Shown one piece after another: positions 4,597 through 5,533 of a DNA stretch of 5,533 nt; positions within the stretch are counted from its first letter, which is position 1; each line of letters opens with the position of its first letter. Under the pieces are notes generated by a model. The model was not told the origin of the DNA. It worked only from the letters and a program-made list of their open reading frames with translations, and did not search any database. Made by a program: the position numbers and the translations under genes. Origin of the DNA: an uncultured Clostridia bacterium (GTDB taxonomy: Bacteria; Bacillota; Clostridia; Christensenellales; UBA1242); contig CALWAB010000043.1 in the NCBI GenBank assembly GCA_944372745.1, positions 1-5,533 of the forward strand, in the 5' to 3' direction.

Positions 4597-4607
4597 AAAG
4601 TATTTTT
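4573..4607. terminator. Bidirectional intrinsic terminator, 15-bp stem
   Basis: AAAAATACTTTTTGC (4573-4587) and GCAAAAAGTATTTTT (4593-4607) are exact complements around a 5-base loop. Each arm ends in T5 when read outward, so the hairpin can stop transcription from either side. On the minus strand it lies 17 bases past the stop of the oxidoreductase gene and is its natural terminator. On the plus strand it would stop read-through from the ABC-F gene. Confidence 0.85.
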
Positions 4608-4623
4608 CAATTTATAAATTAAA

Positions 4624-5533
4624 TTACAACTTTTGTGCGACATCCCACGCACGCCAAATGACAGTTCGCAAATTGCCAACTTTGTATGCGTCACCAACTA
4701 TATGAATATGTTTGCCTTCATTTGCAATAGGTGCTGGATTGTAGCCAATAGACACAATTACTGCATCCTTCTTAACTTCCGTTTCCTTGCCGTCTTTATC
4801 TACAATTATGACGGAATCATCTTTAATTTCTTTTACGCCACTTTCCAAGTACACAGGCACTTGTTTCCACTTGAAGTAATCTCTCAAATATGAAGAATTG
4901 GCAAGGCAAAGACCACTAACTGCCATTAAATCATTTTTCATTTCCACAATAACTGGATGCTTTCCGTGTTTATGCAAATCGTATGCTATTTCACACCCTG
5001 TCAAGCCCCCGCCAATGATGATAACATTGTCGCCCACTTCGTTATTGCCACTCAAGTAGTCAACTGCTTCTATGCTGTTTTCAATTCCCTTGATATTCAA
5101 ATGTTTAGGCTTTGAACCAGTAGCGATGACTATCTCATCTGCATCGAGTTTTGATATGTCCGTTATTTCTGTATTGTATTTGACTTCTATATTTAATTTC
5201 TCAATTTGTCTTTTATAATACTCTATAAGTTCGCGGTCTTTTTCTTTAAAATCAAAGACTGATGCCGGCACAAACACGCCACCCAAACTATTCGTTTTCT
5301 CATAGATTGTCACTTTATGCCCACGAAGTGTTGCCACTCTTGCGACTTCCATTCCGCCAATTCCACCGCCGACGACTGCTATTTTTTTAGGTTTATCGGT
5401 AGGAACTATTGCATATTTTTTTGACTGCATAGTCTGTGGATTCAAAGCACACCTTGACATATGCTTGACATCATCAAAAGGTTGGTCATTTGCCACGCCT
5501 TTATAATGCGACATCGTAAAGCAAGCATTGTGA
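4624..5533 (-). CDS. Old-yellow-enzyme-family FAD/NAD(P)H:flavin oxidoreductase, C-terminal half (partial)
   Basis: The reading frame is open to the window edge, so the ATG at 5514 is an internal methionine; it has no Shine-Dalgarno, and the residues before it read HNACFT. About 302 residues are visible. Two cysteines (4 and 28, the latter in SRCALNP) match the iron-sulphur region that follows the FMN-binding barrel in 2,4-dienoyl-CoA reductase-type enzymes. Then come the FAD Rossmann motif VGGGIGGMEVA (54-64) with acidic E78, an ATGSKP strand (137-142), a second dinucleotide motif IGGGLTGCE (173-181) for NAD(P)H, and the C-terminal FAD motif VGDA (279-282). Such enzymes move electrons from NAD(P)H via FAD and a 4Fe-4S cluster to FMN, reducing activated C=C bonds; the substrate is unknown because the barrel lies outside. 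The gap between the two cysteines (23 residues) is longer than the usual 11-12. It is closed by the hairpin at 4573-4607. Confidence 0.88.
   Translation of the reverse strand, partial: HNACFTMSHYKGVANDQPFDDVKHMSRCALNPQTMQSKKYAIVPTDKPKKIAVVGGGIGGMEVARVATLRGHKVTIYEKTNSLGGVFVPASVFDFKEKDRELIEYYKRQIEKLNIEVKYNTEITDISKLDADEIVIATGSKPKHLNIKGIENSIEAVDYLSGNNEVGDNVIIIGGGLTGCEIAYDLHKHGKHPVIVEMKNDLMAVSGLCLANSSYLRDYFKWKQVPVYLESGVKEIKDDSVIIVDKDGKETEVKKDAVIVSIGYNPAPIANEGKHIHIVGDAYKVGNLRTVIWRAWDVAQKL

Noticed and set aside
4633..4893. Plus-strand ORF of 86 codons opposite the oxidoreductase
   Set aside because: It is a shadow of the FAD/NAD domain frame, which has clear motifs; no start signals.

Overview
The window is strongly AT-rich, uses the standard code (TGA serves as a stop, tryptophan is TGG), and carries AGGAGG-type ribosome binding sites and sigma-A-like promoters. 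It encodes a YbiT/YkpA-type ABC-F ATPase and an old-yellow-enzyme-family flavin oxidoreductase. Together these suggest a low-GC Gram-positive bacterium of the Clostridia or a close relative, possibly an anaerobe. The genus cannot be fixed from this sequence.

Layout. Bases 1-93 are the 3' end of an unrecognised plus-strand gene, closed by a good intrinsic terminator (114-155). Bases 156-877 hold no obvious conventional gene. Within them, on the minus strand, is a complete small expression unit: a promoter with an extended -10 (369-397), a Shine-Dalgarno (341-347), an ATG at 332, and a run of 13 G immediately after codon 7. As given, this reads a 15-codon peptide; with one G fewer it would read 47 codons. 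Bases 878-2181 (minus) hold two overlapping genes in one operon: a 327-residue protein with a ParB/sulfiredoxin-like G-x-x-x-HR motif, followed by a small GNAT acetyltransferase. The operon promoter sits so close to the first ATG that the mRNA is probably leaderless. Bases 2182-2559 are the divergent intergenic region, with a strong promoter for the ABC-F gene and a long 5' leader of about 170 nt. Bases 2560-4140 (plus) encode the ABC-F ATPase, in which all motif decay is concentrated in one of the two composite ATP sites.

Bases about 4150-4607 are the most unusual part. A GC-richer block of roughly 375 bp is closed by 20-bp imperfect terminal inverted repeats (17/20) and is full of perfect hairpins, with a 12-bp direct repeat and a matching complement. 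On the minus strand it is preceded by a promoter-like sequence whose predicted start coincides with the closing helix, and it is followed by an intrinsic terminator. I read it as a candidate structured non-coding RNA gene of about 410 nt of a class I do not recognise. The main alternative is a small non-autonomous mobile element.

The right end (4624-5533, minus) is the C-terminal half of an iron-sulphur/FMN/FAD oxidoreductase of the old yellow enzyme / 2,4-dienoyl-CoA reductase family. It runs off the window.

Apart from the ParB-like/GNAT pair, which look co-translated, nothing in the sequence shows that the genes share a pathway. The window looks like housekeeping or accessory genes separated by unusually rich non-coding DNA.
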